Source: Hyphomicrobiales bacterium
Lineage (GTDB): Bacteria; Pseudomonadota; Alphaproteobacteria; Rhizobiales; Rhizobiaceae
Assembly (NCBI GenBank): GCA_900472295.1
Contig: UCIA01000024.1
Location: 76,577 to 140,576, forward strand
Direction: 5' to 3'
Length of the DNA stretch: 64,000 nt
A model generated the notes under the pieces. The model worked only from the letters and a program-made list of their open reading frames with translations. It ran no database searches and had not been told where the DNA came from. Positions 44,371 to 53,911 of the stretch are shown here, one piece after another (within the stretch, counting starts at the first letter, position 1; the number at the start of each line of letters is the position of its first letter). The position numbers and the translations under genes were made by a program.

Positions 44371-45597
44371 ATGAGCATAGCCGCCGATAGGATGTCCCGT
44401 CGAACTCTGCTGGCTGCGACAGCAGTTGGCGGCTTGTTCACGACGGCAACACTGGCCCAGGCGCAGAAAAGCGAGCCGATTGCCAACGGTCGCGGCGGCA
44501 CCAACCCTGGTCCGATGAATCCGTCCCGAACAGCCCAGAATCCGGATCTATTGGTCCCGCCGAGCACGGATTCGGGTGAACTTCCGAATCTGCGCTTCTC
44601 GTTCGACGATGCCCATATCCGACTGTCTGGCGGTGGCTGGACACGGCAGGTGACTGCACGCGAACTCGGCGTCTCCAAGGACATTGCCGGCGTGATCATG
44701 CGCCTGAATGCCGGCGGTGTGCGTGAGTTGCATTGGCACAAGGCCGCCGAGTGGGCCTATGTACTGTACGGGAGAGCACGCATCACTGCGGTCGATGCCG
44801 ATGGCCGAAATTTCGTCGACGACGTCGGCACGGGCGACCTGTGGTATTTCCCGTCGGGCATTCCTCACTCGATCCAGGGCCTTGATCCAGACGGGACGGA
44901 ATTCTTGTTGGTGTTTGATGACGGTGACTTCGACGAGGACAACACCTTCCTCTTAAGCGACTTTCTGAAACACACGCCTCCCGAGGTGCTCGCCAAGAAT
45001 TTCGGCATTCCGGCATCGAGCCTTGCGAACGTCCCCGATCCGAGCGACCTTTACATGTTTCCCGCTCCGGTTCCGGGGCCGCTGAGCGCAGACAAGATCG
45101 CGGGCGCAGTTGAGGTCCCGCACAGCTTCAGCCATCGCATGATGGCACAGGCTCCGATCAAGATGAAACATGGCACTGCGCGAATTACCGACAGTAACGT
45201 GTTCCCGGCTTCCAGAACAATCGCGGCGGCCCTGGTCGAGGTTGAGCCGGGAGCGATGCGCGAGTTGCATTGGCATCCGAATACGAACGAATGGCAGTAC
45301 TACATTCAGGGTCAGGCTCGCATGGGGGTGTTTGCGGCCTCGGGCGCCGCCCGCACATTCGACTTCCAAGCCAACGACGTCGGCTACGTACCCTTTGCCA
45401 TGGGCCACTACATCGAGAACACAGGCAACACGACACTGCGGTATCTAGAGGTATTCAAGAGCGACCACTTCGCCGATGTGTCACTGAACCAGTGGCTTGC
45501 TCTCACACCGCCGGAGCTGGTTCGCGCCAGCCTGCGGGTGGACTCGCAGTTTCTGCACGCGTTGCGCAAGGAGAAGTCGCCCGTCGTGCCGACTTAG
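44371..45597 (+). CDS. oxdC: bicupin oxalate decarboxylase, Tat-exported
   Basis: A 408-residue bicupin enzyme converting oxalate to formate and CO2 with manganese. MSRRTLLAATAVGG is a twin-arginine signal, so the enzyme acts in the periplasm. Cupin 1 ligands are His121, His123, Glu127 and His166 (HWHKAAEW; GIPHS); cupin 2 ligands are His300, His302, Glu307 and His346 (HWHPNTNEW; GHYIEN). The lid that is SENS in Bacillus OxdC reads DEDN (residues 188-191) here: the Glu is kept but its neighbours differ. Removing that Glu is associated with oxidase activity in the Bacillus enzyme, so decarboxylase is still the better call. The start ATG is preceded by a weak GGAATG region. Confidence 0.92.
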   Translation: MSIAADRMSRRTLLAATAVGGLFTTATLAQAQKSEPIANGRGGTNPGPMNPSRTAQNPDLLVPPSTDSGELPNLRFSFDDAHIRLSGGGWTRQVTARELGVSKDIAGVIMRLNAGGVRELHWHKAAEWAYVLYGRARITAVDADGRNFVDDVGTGDLWYFPSGIPHSIQGLDPDGTEFLLVFDDGDFDEDNTFLLSDFLKHTPPEVLAKNFGIPASSLANVPDPSDLYMFPAPVPGPLSADKIAGAVEVPHSFSHRMMAQAPIKMKHGTARITDSNVFPASRTIAAALVEVEPGAMRELHWHPNTNEWQYYIQGQARMGVFAASGAARTFDFQANDVGYVPFAMGHYIENTGNTTLRYLEVFKSDHFADVSLNQWLALTPPELVRASLRVDSQFLHALRKEKSPVVPT

Positions 45598-45729
45598 CAT
45601 CGCGCAGCCGGGTGCGCGAGCCGGTGACGCTGCCCTCGCTTCCCTTGCAGTTCTTGTTGTCGCTTCGGACCGCGCTCGGACGCGAAGCACAGTCCAGGTT
45701 GGCTTACGACGGCGTGAGGGAGCTCAGTG

Positions 45730-46680
45730 ATGCCCGCTAGGTCGGATGGACTGCCGGACCGCGAACGGCATTTGCCGTGTAGTCGATCGACGAGCGCCAT
45801 GGTCGCGGGATGCACCGTCTTCCTGGCGCCGATCGTTTTGACAGCATGCCAGCCAGCGGTTCTCGATCCGCAAGGGACGGTCGGGATTGCTGAGAAAACG
45901 ATCCTCATAGATTCGCTCGCCATCATGCTCGCCATTGTGGTGCCGACGATCGTCGCCACCTTTGTCGTCGCTTGGTGGTTTCGAGCCACCAACACACGAG
46001 CGACCTACACGCCAAATTGGGAGTATTCGGGCCGTATCGAGCTCATCGTCTGGTCCATTCCTCTCCTTGTGATCATGCTTCTAGGCGGAGTGGCCTGGAT
46101 CGGATCCCATGAACTCGATCCCGCGAAACCGTTGACATCAAACACGCCCCCGCTGGAGGTCCAGGTGGTCGCATTGGATTGGAAGTGGCTCTTTATCTAC
46201 CCAGTCCAGCGTATAGCGAGCGTGAACCATCTTGTCATTCCTGCCGACACTCCCATTCATTTCTCGCTGACGTCCGCGAGCGTGATGAATGCGTTCTTCG
46301 TACCGCGGCTCGGTAGCATGATCTACACGATGAACGGCATGACAACGCAGTTGAACCTGCGCGCGGACGCTCCTGGCACGTTCCAGGGCCTTTCGAGCCA
46401 CTATAGTGGCGACGGTTTCTCGGACATGCATTTCGAGGTGCAGGCGGTGTCTGCGCAGCGGTTCGCTGCCTGGATTGATGCCACGCGCGGCATGGGGCCA
46501 AGCCTCGATGCCAAGAGCTACGCTGCCTTGGCCAGGCAAAGCGTGAACACCATTCCTTTCACCTTCCGTGCGGCCGATCCTGACCTCTTCCAGCAGATCG
46601 TCACACAGCAACTGCCGCCTGGACCTGGCCCCCAGACCGGCCGGCCCAATCCGAGCGTATCCCCACAGACGGAGGACTAG
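45730..46680 (+). CDS. cyoA: quinol oxidase subunit II (CyoA)
   Basis: A 316-residue subunit. A lipoprotein-type signal (APIVLTACQPA) is followed by two membrane helices and a periplasmic cupredoxin domain. The CuA ligand set of cytochrome c oxidases is absent (HYSGDGFSDMHFEVQA rather than Cys-rich), which marks it as a quinol oxidase. GGGAG precedes the ATG at 45730; a GTG three bases earlier is possible. It opens the cyoABCD operon (gap of one base to cyoB) and lies about 130 bases after the oxalate decarboxylase gene. Confidence 0.95.
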   Translation: MPARSDGLPDRERHLPCSRSTSAMVAGCTVFLAPIVLTACQPAVLDPQGTVGIAEKTILIDSLAIMLAIVVPTIVATFVVAWWFRATNTRATYTPNWEYSGRIELIVWSIPLLVIMLLGGVAWIGSHELDPAKPLTSNTPPLEVQVVALDWKWLFIYPVQRIASVNHLVIPADTPIHFSLTSASVMNAFFVPRLGSMIYTMNGMTTQLNLRADAPGTFQGLSSHYSGDGFSDMHFEVQAVSAQRFAAWIDATRGMGPSLDAKSYAALARQSVNTIPFTFRAADPDLFQQIVTQQLPPGPGPQTGRPNPSVSPQTED

Positions 46681-46681
46681 C

Positions 46682-48685
46682 ATGTTGGGCAAACTCAGCT
46701 GGGCAGCTATTCCCCTCGACCAGCCGATCCCATTGTTCACGGCTGCCCTGGTGGGTGTGGTGACTTTCGGCGTCCTCGCATGGGTCACGCTGAAAGGCTG
46801 GCTTCCGTACCTCTGGCGCGAGTGGATCACCAGCGTGGACCACAAGATGATCGGGATCATGTACATCCTGCTCGCGATGGTGATGCTGCTGCGCGGCTTC
46901 GCCGACGCGATCATGATGCGGTCGCAACAGGCGCTGGCTTTCCGCTCCGAGGGCTTTTTGAGACCGGAGCACTACGACCAGATCTTCTCCGCCCACGGCA
47001 CACTGATGATCTTCTTTGTCGCAATGCCCTTCGTGATCGGGCTGATGAACTTCGTCATGCCTCTGCAGCTTGGGGTCCGCGACGTGGCGTTCCCGACCCT
47101 CAACTCGGTCAGTTTTTGGCTCACCGCCACCGGCGCGTTCCTGGTCAACATTTCGCTGGTCGTGGGCGAGTTCGCGCGCACCGGGTGGCTGCCGTATCCT
47201 CCCCTGTCGGAGGTAGCCTACTCGCCCGGGGTCGGCGTCGACTATTATCTTTGGTCGCTCCAGATATCCGGTGTGGGAACCTTGCTCACCGGCGTCAACT
47301 TCGTCACCACGGTCCTGAAGATTCGTGCACCTGGCATGACCTTGATGCGAATGCCGATGTTCTGCTGGACGACGCTCGCCTCCAACCTGCTGATCGTCGC
47401 GGCATTTCCCATCCTAACGGCGACTTTGGCGATGCTGCTGCTGGATCGCTACGTCGGTTTTCACTTCTTCACCAATGAAGCCGGCGGCAACGTGATGATG
47501 TTCATGAACCTGATCTGGGCGTGGGGACATCCTGAAGTTTACATCCTGATCCTGCCCGCTTTCGGAATTTTTTCGGAGGTGATCTCGACCTTTTCCCGCA
47601 AGCCGCTGTTCGGCTATCGGTCTATGGTCATGGCGACGATGGCCATATGCGTACTTTCATTCACCGTGTGGTTGCACCACTTTTTCACCATGGGGGCCGG
47701 CGCCGACGTCAACGCGATTTTCGGTGTCGCTTCGATGATTATCGCGGTGCCCACGGGCGTAAAGGTCTTCAACTGGCTCTTCACCATGTATGGTGGCCGG
47801 GTCGTCTATTCCCAACCGATATTGTGGTCTATCGCCTTCATGGTCACATTCGTCATCGGTGGGATGACTGGCGTCCTGCTGGCGGTGCCCCCGGTGGACT
47901 TCGTCCTGCACAACAGCCTTTTCCTTGTGGCCCATTTCCACAACGTCATCATCGGAGGCGTGCTCTTCGGTGCCTTCGCCGGCTACACCTACTGGTTTCC
48001 TAAAGCCTTCGGCTTCCGGCTGCACGAAGGGCTTGGCAAAGCATCGTTCTGGTGCTGGGTCGTGGGCTTCTACGTCGCCTTCATGCCGCTTTATGTCGTA
48101 GGCCTGATGGGTATGACGCGTCGCATGCAGCACTACGATGTCCCCGAATGGCGTCCCTGGCTGCTGATCGCGGCGGGCGGCGCGGCCATGATCCTGGTCG
48201 GAATAATCCTGCAGATCGCGCAACTCGCCATAAGCATTCGCCGGCGTAAGGAACTTCGCGACGAGACCGGCGACCCCTGGAATGGGCGCTCGCTCGAGTG
48301 GGCGACACCCTCTCCGCCACCTTCCTTCAATTTCGCGGTGCTTCCAAGCGTAGAGGGCGGCGAGGCCTACTGGGGCATGAAGCAGCGCGCGCGCCAGCAG
48401 GCCATGCTGGGCGAAGAACCTCCCTATGCGGACATCGAGATGCCCAGGAACAGTCCCACGGGCTTCATCTGCGCCTTCTTCGCCACCTTCATGGGTTTCG
48501 CACTGATCTGGCATATCTGGTGGATAGTGATCCTGGCTGCAGTGGGTGCGTTCGCAACCTTTGTTGTCTTCGCCTGGCGGGATGAAGTCGAGTATGCAAT
48601 TCCTGCTGAGGTGGTCGCAAGCGTCGACCGGGCCAACCGCACCGCGCGCGGCGAGACACTCGCCCTATCGGGGACGCCCTCGTGA
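46682..48685 (+). CDS. cyoB: quinol oxidase subunit I (CyoB)
   Basis: The 667-residue catalytic subunit carrying low-spin heme, heme-copper centre and proton channels, with about 15 membrane helices. HPEVYILILPAFG holds the Tyr-His cross-link pair of the CuB site; the WLHHFFTMG helix gives the CuB His pair, and FLVAHFHNVI the heme ligands. The quinol-site Arg, Asp, His and Gln region (LLRGFADAIMMRSQQAL; FSAHGT) is as in E. coli bo oxidase. The start at 46682 fits the one-base gap after cyoA. Overlap with cyoC is four bases. Confidence 0.97.
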   Translation: MLGKLSWAAIPLDQPIPLFTAALVGVVTFGVLAWVTLKGWLPYLWREWITSVDHKMIGIMYILLAMVMLLRGFADAIMMRSQQALAFRSEGFLRPEHYDQIFSAHGTLMIFFVAMPFVIGLMNFVMPLQLGVRDVAFPTLNSVSFWLTATGAFLVNISLVVGEFARTGWLPYPPLSEVAYSPGVGVDYYLWSLQISGVGTLLTGVNFVTTVLKIRAPGMTLMRMPMFCWTTLASNLLIVAAFPILTATLAMLLLDRYVGFHFFTNEAGGNVMMFMNLIWAWGHPEVYILILPAFGIFSEVISTFSRKPLFGYRSMVMATMAICVLSFTVWLHHFFTMGAGADVNAIFGVASMIIAVPTGVKVFNWLFTMYGGRVVYSQPILWSIAFMVTFVIGGMTGVLLAVPPVDFVLHNSLFLVAHFHNVIIGGVLFGAFAGYTYWFPKAFGFRLHEGLGKASFWCWVVGFYVAFMPLYVVGLMGMTRRMQHYDVPEWRPWLLIAAGGAAMILVGIILQIAQLAISIRRRKELRDETGDPWNGRSLEWATPSPPPSFNFAVLPSVEGGEAYWGMKQRARQQAMLGEEPPYADIEMPRNSPTGFICAFFATFMGFALIWHIWWIVILAAVGAFATFVVFAWRDEVEYAIPAEVVASVDRANRTARGETLALSGTPS

Positions 48686-49353
48686 GCGCGTTCGACCCGG
48701 CCGTCGGCCGGGACGGGCCGAACCAGGTCGAGCGCGCCCAGGGCTCGCTGGATATCCAGCACAGCACGAAGCATGCGGCTGGTGTGGCGGCGTCGAAGCG
48801 TATCATCGCAGGCTACGGCTTCTGGATTTTCCTGCTAAGCGACATCGTCATGTTCTCTGCATTCTTCGCGAGCTACGCCGTGCTGGTTGACGCGACGGCC
48901 GGCGGACCGAGTGGACGCGGCCTGTTCGACCTCGGCAATGTCGGTATCGAGACGGCCTGCCTTCTCCTGTCAAGCTTCACTTGCGGCCTCGCCGCCATCG
49001 GCGCCCGGAAGCGCAACGGATTCTGGTTCTATGGCGCGATGGCCGCAACCTTCATATTGGGGGCTGCATTCCTTTGCATTGAAATCCGCGAGTTCATGAG
49101 CATGATTGCGCTCGGGGCAGGCCCAACGCGGAGCGCATTCCTGTCGGCCTTCTTTACGCTGGTTGGCTGCCATGGCCTGCATGTGGCTATAGGCTTGTTA
49201 TGGCTGCTTACGATGATGGCGCAGGTGTTCGCCAAGGGCTATCGGGCCGACATTCTGCGGCGACTGCTTTGCTTCAGCCTGTTCTGGCATGCCCTCGATA
49301 TCATCTGGGTCGGATTGTTCACAATGGTGTATCTGATGGGAGTCACGCAATGA
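48682..49353 (+). CDS. cyoC: quinol oxidase subunit III (CyoC)
   Basis: A 223-residue subunit with five predicted membrane helices (GFWIFLLSDIVMFSAFFASY; VGCHGLHVAIGLLWLLTM; LFWHALDIIWVGLFTMVYL). It stabilises subunit I. Its ATG overlaps the cyoB stop and its TGA overlaps the cyoD ATG, so the chain of genes is translationally coupled. A longer hydrophilic N-terminal arm of about 45 residues precedes the first helix. Confidence 0.95.
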   Translation: MSAFDPAVGRDGPNQVERAQGSLDIQHSTKHAAGVAASKRIIAGYGFWIFLLSDIVMFSAFFASYAVLVDATAGGPSGRGLFDLGNVGIETACLLLSSFTCGLAAIGARKRNGFWFYGAMAATFILGAAFLCIEIREFMSMIALGAGPTRSAFLSAFFTLVGCHGLHVAIGLLWLLTMMAQVFAKGYRADILRRLLCFSLFWHALDIIWVGLFTMVYLMGVTQ

Positions 49354-49751
49354 GACACGGCGATCAGGACGAAAACTCACACTACGTCGACACCGCGCCT
49401 GGTGACGATAGCCTCGACGGATACGAGGCGGCCGAAGAAATCAGGACTTACCTGATCGGGCTAGTGCTCGCGACGCTGCTCACCTTGGCGTCTTTCTTAA
49501 TAGCTCGCACCGCGCTGGTTTGGGAACCGAGCATTCCTGTCGCGTTGGCCGTCCTCGCGATCGCCCAGATGGGCGTTCACCTCGTCTTTTTCCTCCACAT
49601 CACCACTGGCCCCGACAACGTCAACAACGTCTTGGCGCTTGCCTTTGGTGTGTTGATCGTTCTCCTAGTCATCGTCGGATCGCTCTGGATTATGGCACAT
49701 ATGAACCGCAATATGCTGTCCATCGATCAGATCATGCAGATGCAAAGTTGA
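49350..49751 (+). CDS. cyoD: quinol oxidase subunit IV (CyoD)
   Basis: A 133-residue subunit with three membrane helices (YLIGLVLATLLTLASFLI; VALAVLAIAQMGVHLVFFLHI; VLIVLLVIVGSLWIM). The HLVFFLHI region is conserved in CyoD, which assists CuB loading. The start ATG overlaps the cyoC stop (ATGA). The acidic N-terminal arm (DQDENSHYVDTAPGDD) is longer than in E. coli. No cyoE (heme O synthase) follows in this window, so heme O must come from elsewhere. Confidence 0.95.
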   Translation: MRHGDQDENSHYVDTAPGDDSLDGYEAAEEIRTYLIGLVLATLLTLASFLIARTALVWEPSIPVALAVLAIAQMGVHLVFFLHITTGPDNVNNVLALAFGVLIVLLVIVGSLWIMAHMNRNMLSIDQIMQMQS

Positions 49752-50061
49752 CCCAAGGCGAGGCGGACGCGATCTATCGCGGCAGAGGTGCCCGTGCGCG
49801 TAGATTCAAACCTCAGTCAATGCGTAGCACATTTTCCTTTGTTTCGTGGCGCAACCAGTGGAGCAGATACGCTTTCACAATCGCCGGCGTTGCCGCGTCC
49901 ACAATCCACAGCTTGCAGCCTCGGCTGCCACGAATGGCTCTTTCTCAGGTCGGATGCCTCATGATGATGGCCGGGTCGGGCGCCTCAACGTTGCAACGAA
50001 GTTCGAATTCGACGTCAGGCGATTCAACGCGGTCACCACCATCACCGTCCTCGGCATGATA
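49752..50061. other. intergenic region after the cyo operon
   Basis: About 310 bases after cyoD. Short open frames are not supported by ribosome sites or family likeness. No clear terminator hairpin for the cyo operon was found. The right end adjoins an IS110 remnant. Confidence 0.3.
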
Positions 50062-50290
50062 TCACGGGTTCGGATGGCCCGTGACTGAGATCGTGTGACG
50101 CCATCTTTTCTCCGCCCACTCAAATCTGGTGCCGTCAACGCAAAGGCAGTGGGGCAGAACGGCGATCTTGCGCGCGACCGCCACTTTCGCTTCCTCATGC
50201 CGATCCGCGCTGACGATCAATCGCATGGTCTCTTCGCTGCTACTCAGGGTTTGCCCGGCCGCTTTCTGTTCTCTGAGCTAAAGTTCCCTA
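50062..50290 (-). pseudogene. IS110-family transposase C-terminal remnant
   Basis: Read leftward, the frame gives TMRLIVSADRH, then EAKVAVARKIAVLPHCLCVDGT and RFEW before a stop at 50062. It follows the C-terminal helix of IS110/IS116/IS902 transposases (AR-AVARKLAV-LHRMWVDGT-F-W), with HRMWVDG altered to HCLCVDG. The DEDD catalytic half is absent. It lies just downstream of the large regulator gene. The upper boundary is uncertain because the frame runs to about 50290. Confidence 0.5.
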
Positions 50291-50303
50291 TCCCTTTGGA
50301 TTG

Positions 50304-53150
50304 TCAGAGCTGATCCAGAAGTTGACATGCTGCGATAAGATCTCGTGTTCCAAATCCTTCAGTACATCGCTGGTAAACACTTCCCAGCAGCGATCTGGCC
50401 TCCTGATTTCTACCCAACTCCCTCCAAATTTTGGCAAGAGGAATTGCTGCCTTTAGTTCCCAACTGAACGCGGATTGCTCTCGCGCGCAAGAAATTGAAC
50501 TTAGAAGAAATTGCTCGGCAGAATCAAAGTCTGGCTTTGGCATCATCAACTCGATCTCGCCTTGAGTTCGAAGCAACTCTGGACGCCAGCATTGTTCGTT
50601 AACCAAATCGGCGCGTGACATAGCTACTTCAAGCACTTGCCACGCTTCTTCGCCTCGTGCTGAGGTTGCCAACGCCTTTGCTAATACGCAGGATGTTGAA
50701 GAAGCTATGATGCTATAGCGGCTGGAAAGCATGGTTGAGTAGCCTTGCTGGATCATCTCCAACCCCGTCGGATCGTTCCCATTTACAAGCAGGAGTTCGC
50801 CCTTCTGTGTACGGGCGATGGCCTGAAAGGCAGGGAGAGAATACTTGGATGCATGCGATAGCGCGCTCTCAATTGGCTCGGACGCCATCGTATATGCGCC
50901 GCACCAAAAGAAGACGGGGATCGTCCAGACTAAGGCAAAGCAGTAGGACGCATGATGGCTGTAGGCGCGCATGTGTTCTATTGTCTCATGGGCGGATTCG
51001 AGAGCTTGATCGGGAAAACCTCGCAGCCACAGGGATCGCGTAATGGCAAACCGCGCACGCGCTTCGCTGGCTAGGTCCAATTTCAAAGACGAGGCGGGAA
51101 ACGCTTGTAACCGGAAACCATTCTTGCAATGACGCAGCGCAGCGGCCTGATTGCCAGTCGCGTGATATGAGGCGCCAAGCAACCACTCTGAAAGAATTTT
51201 TTCAGCCGGATCGCCCGTTCGCTGAGCGATTGCGGCGCCTTCCTTCGCTGTAGCAATCGCGCCTTCGAAATCACCATTGCGAACGAGATAGACATTAAAA
51301 TCGGCGAGCAGATCGAATTGACGACGTTCGTCGCGTAGAATATTTGACAGATGCAATGCTCGTTTGAACGCGTCTTTGACCTCGTTGACGCTTCCAGGAG
51401 CGTAGAGCGCCGATCGCGCCAGTGCGTAATACAATTGTAGCTCTAGTAAGGTCCCACGGTCGCTTTCAGGTAGCCCAGATATAGCTTGACGGCACCATCT
51501 CTGGCATTCTGCAAATTGGGAAATTTCAAGTAATATTAACACGGCATTGGCGGCGAGTTCGCGTCCGATGGCCGGATTGCCCCGATCAGAAAAACTCCAC
51601 TCAAGCGCCTTACGGATATTGCCGAGATGAGGGGTGTATTTTGCCGCCTCCCTGCCATCAAAACCTTGTCCTAGAAACCTCGATTTGAGGAAATTGTCGA
51701 AGTAGAGAGCGTGGCGCTCGGCTATTGCCCTTTCCTCGTTGCCAACCTTGAGCTTGGCAGAGGAGTATGCGCGCGTCGTATCCAGAAGTCGGTAGTAAAC
51801 AAAGCCGCCAACCGACGAGATTGAAATAAGAGATTTGTCGGCTAAGCTTGCGACGGTGGTCGCTAGTTTCTGTCTGTCGTTGCCTACAACACCCGCAACC
51901 GCATAGGCTGCCTCGAGCGGGAATTGACCGATAAAAATCGAGAGTGTGCAGAGCGTCTCTTGCTCGCTTGTTGACAAGAGGTTGAAACTCCAGTCAAGCA
52001 TCGCCTGCAGCGTTTGGTGCCTCGATGTGGCGCTGCGCCGACCTTGCAATTGTAATGGAACCGCCTCATTGAGGAGACCGGCTACTCCTCTGAGGCCATA
52101 CGTTCCTGCTCGGCTTGCAGCAATCTCAATCGCCAGCGGAATCCCATCAAGCCGTCGGCAGATGTCAGCTACAATGGGGGCATCGCCGTCCTGAAGGCCG
52201 TTCAAATACCCGCCGTCAGCAGCCTTTTCCATGAAAAGTTGCACCGCCGGCGAAGCGAGAGCAGAAGCCGCAGACGGCGAAGCGTCAAGCGGCCAAGCAA
52301 GCGACGGGAGCAAGTGTACGTTCTCCAACTCGACTCGAAGTGCCTCTCTGCTCGTAGTCAAAATGTGAATGGACGGCCCCCCAGCGACTATACGTTTTGT
52401 CAGCGGCGCAATTGTGTCGATAACATGCTCGCAACTATCCAGAATGAGCATGCCACGCTTGTCCGCTAGAAACGCCGGTATCGCGTGATCTGGTACAAAG
52501 CCTTGCACAGAACATCCAACAGCGGCGGCAACCGCGCTCGCAGCGTCGGCTTCGTCGGCCAGGGAACCAAGATCGACAAAGAAAACATTTTCATTTCCAA
52601 AGTCAGACGCAAGCGCGTGCGCAACAGCTATCGCGACAGTGGTCTTCCCGATGCCGCCCGGGCCTACAACACTTACCAGGCGGTTTGTCTGCACCTGCGC
52701 GATCAACTCTGTCAACGTTTCGGCGCGGCCAGCAATTGATTGCAACGGTGCAGGCAAGTTCTTTGGTTGCTGCAATCCGGGTTCACTATAGATAGAGCTG
52801 GTGCCGCTATGGGGTGAGCGCATCAACGGTGCAACGAACGCGTATCCGCGACCGGGAACGGTAATAAGGTACCGATTTTCGTCTCTACCATCACCGAGGA
52901 CTCCACGAAGGGCGGCGATGTGGACGCGCAGATTGGCCTCTTCGACCGTCACATCCGGCCAAACAATTTCCATCAATTTGCGCCCGCTCACGATCTCCGC
53001 GGGCCGATCGGTTAATGCGATCAGAATGTCAAGCGCTCGCCCACCAATTGGGATTGGCTCGCCATCTCTCGTAAGCAATCGTTTGATTGGTGTCAGCACG
53101 AAGCGGCCGAAGGCAACTGATGAGGTGCCAGGTTCGCTGTTGTTTCCCAT
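50304..53150 (-). CDS. winged-helix regulator with NTPase and TPR-like domains
   Basis: A 948-residue protein. The N-terminal about 110 residues form an OmpR/PhoB-type winged helix (GRALDILIALTDRP, KLMEIVWPDVTVEEANLRVHI, VPGRGYAFVAP). An NTP-binding domain follows: Walker A VVGPGGIGKTTVAIAVAHAL, with the acidic GMLILDSCEHV Walker-B-like strand and LTTSREALRVE (sensor). The C-terminal 400 residues are helical repeats of TPR style, with many LYYALARSALY and ARARFAITRSLW-like helices. This is the architecture of large STAND-type activators. There is no operon partner; the inducer and target are unknown. Confidence 0.88.
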   Translation of the reverse strand: MGNNSEPGTSSVAFGRFVLTPIKRLLTRDGEPIPIGGRALDILIALTDRPAEIVSGRKLMEIVWPDVTVEEANLRVHIAALRGVLGDGRDENRYLITVPGRGYAFVAPLMRSPHSGTSSIYSEPGLQQPKNLPAPLQSIAGRAETLTELIAQVQTNRLVSVVGPGGIGKTTVAIAVAHALASDFGNENVFFVDLGSLADEADAASAVAAAVGCSVQGFVPDHAIPAFLADKRGMLILDSCEHVIDTIAPLTKRIVAGGPSIHILTTSREALRVELENVHLLPSLAWPLDASPSAASALASPAVQLFMEKAADGGYLNGLQDGDAPIVADICRRLDGIPLAIEIAASRAGTYGLRGVAGLLNEAVPLQLQGRRSATSRHQTLQAMLDWSFNLLSTSEQETLCTLSIFIGQFPLEAAYAVAGVVGNDRQKLATTVASLADKSLISISSVGGFVYYRLLDTTRAYSSAKLKVGNEERAIAERHALYFDNFLKSRFLGQGFDGREAAKYTPHLGNIRKALEWSFSDRGNPAIGRELAANAVLILLEISQFAECQRWCRQAISGLPESDRGTLLELQLYYALARSALYAPGSVNEVKDAFKRALHLSNILRDERRQFDLLADFNVYLVRNGDFEGAIATAKEGAAIAQRTGDPAEKILSEWLLGASYHATGNQAAALRHCKNGFRLQAFPASSLKLDLASEARARFAITRSLWLRGFPDQALESAHETIEHMRAYSHHASYCFALVWTIPVFFWCGAYTMASEPIESALSHASKYSLPAFQAIARTQKGELLLVNGNDPTGLEMIQQGYSTMLSSRYSIIASSTSCVLAKALATSARGEEAWQVLEVAMSRADLVNEQCWRPELLRTQGEIELMMPKPDFDSAEQFLLSSISCAREQSAFSWELKAAIPLAKIWRELGRNQEARSLLGSVYQRCTEGFGTRDLIAACQLLDQL

Positions 53151-53911
53151 GATCGAAGCCCTTGGCCTAGCCGGAGCTTGTCCTGTGCTTATCCCAATTC
53201 GCTATAAGATCGATCGACGGTAAGTCAAGGCGTTCGGGTGCGGTGGCAGACTGCCTTGTTCACTATTGATCGGCACTTGTGCCGTCCAGCTTGGTGTTGC
53301 CAAAACAATATTGTCCGCTCGCGACGAAAGGAGCAACCTGGCTTTCAAACGTGTTGTCAGGCCGCGCCTTGAAGGACGGAGGTTCAAGCTTAACCATCAC
53401 CGATTACGTGTGAGCAGTTCATCCTACACGGCCCAGTCGACTAGCGACCGTCAGGAGCCATGGCGGCCGACAGCAACGGGCAACGATCAAAGGTCTGCCT
53501 AACCGCGAGGCGAATCGCCGGGACGCAGAATTCGAACAGGCGCTTGCCGTCCTGTCGCTCTGCCAGCCTGGTCGAGATGCCGGCCACGCCCTCGGATGAA
53601 CTGTGTGGACGCGCTGAGCCCTTCGTTACAGCGCCGTCAAGCCGGGCGGCACATTCCACCTTCGACCGAGAGATCGCGACCGGAGGGGTTCCGCAGGTGT
53701 TCTAACTGGGCCTTACGACCGAATCGGTTCTGCACCGGTTCCGGGAAATTCCGTTGAGTCCCCTGAACCATATCTGCCTCGCCTTCCAACTCGGACTTAA
53801 CCTTTGCAAATTGTTGCAAGCTCACTAGGCGGCTGCGGTTCACTCGGCAACTTCTGGAGAGACATGCAGGCCGGGCGGGATGCCGGGAACTACCTGTTCG
53901 GGCGTTGCTCC
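53151..53911. other. intergenic region between the large regulator and the efflux operon
   Basis: About 760 bases without a recognised gene. A plus-strand frame 53460-53705 (MAADSNGQRSK...) has moderate third-position GC, but its AGGAG lies only three bases before the ATG, too close for good initiation. A minus frame (53637-53978) overlaps and is equally unproven. I would call none of them. Confidence 0.35.

Noticed and set aside
47657..48514. 285-codon minus-strand open frame
   Set aside because: Antisense to cyoB; histidine/arginine-rich noise.
53460..53705. 81-residue plus-strand ORF with moderate codon bias
   Set aside because: Its AGGAG box is only three bases from the ATG, it overlaps an equally open minus frame and no family is recognised.
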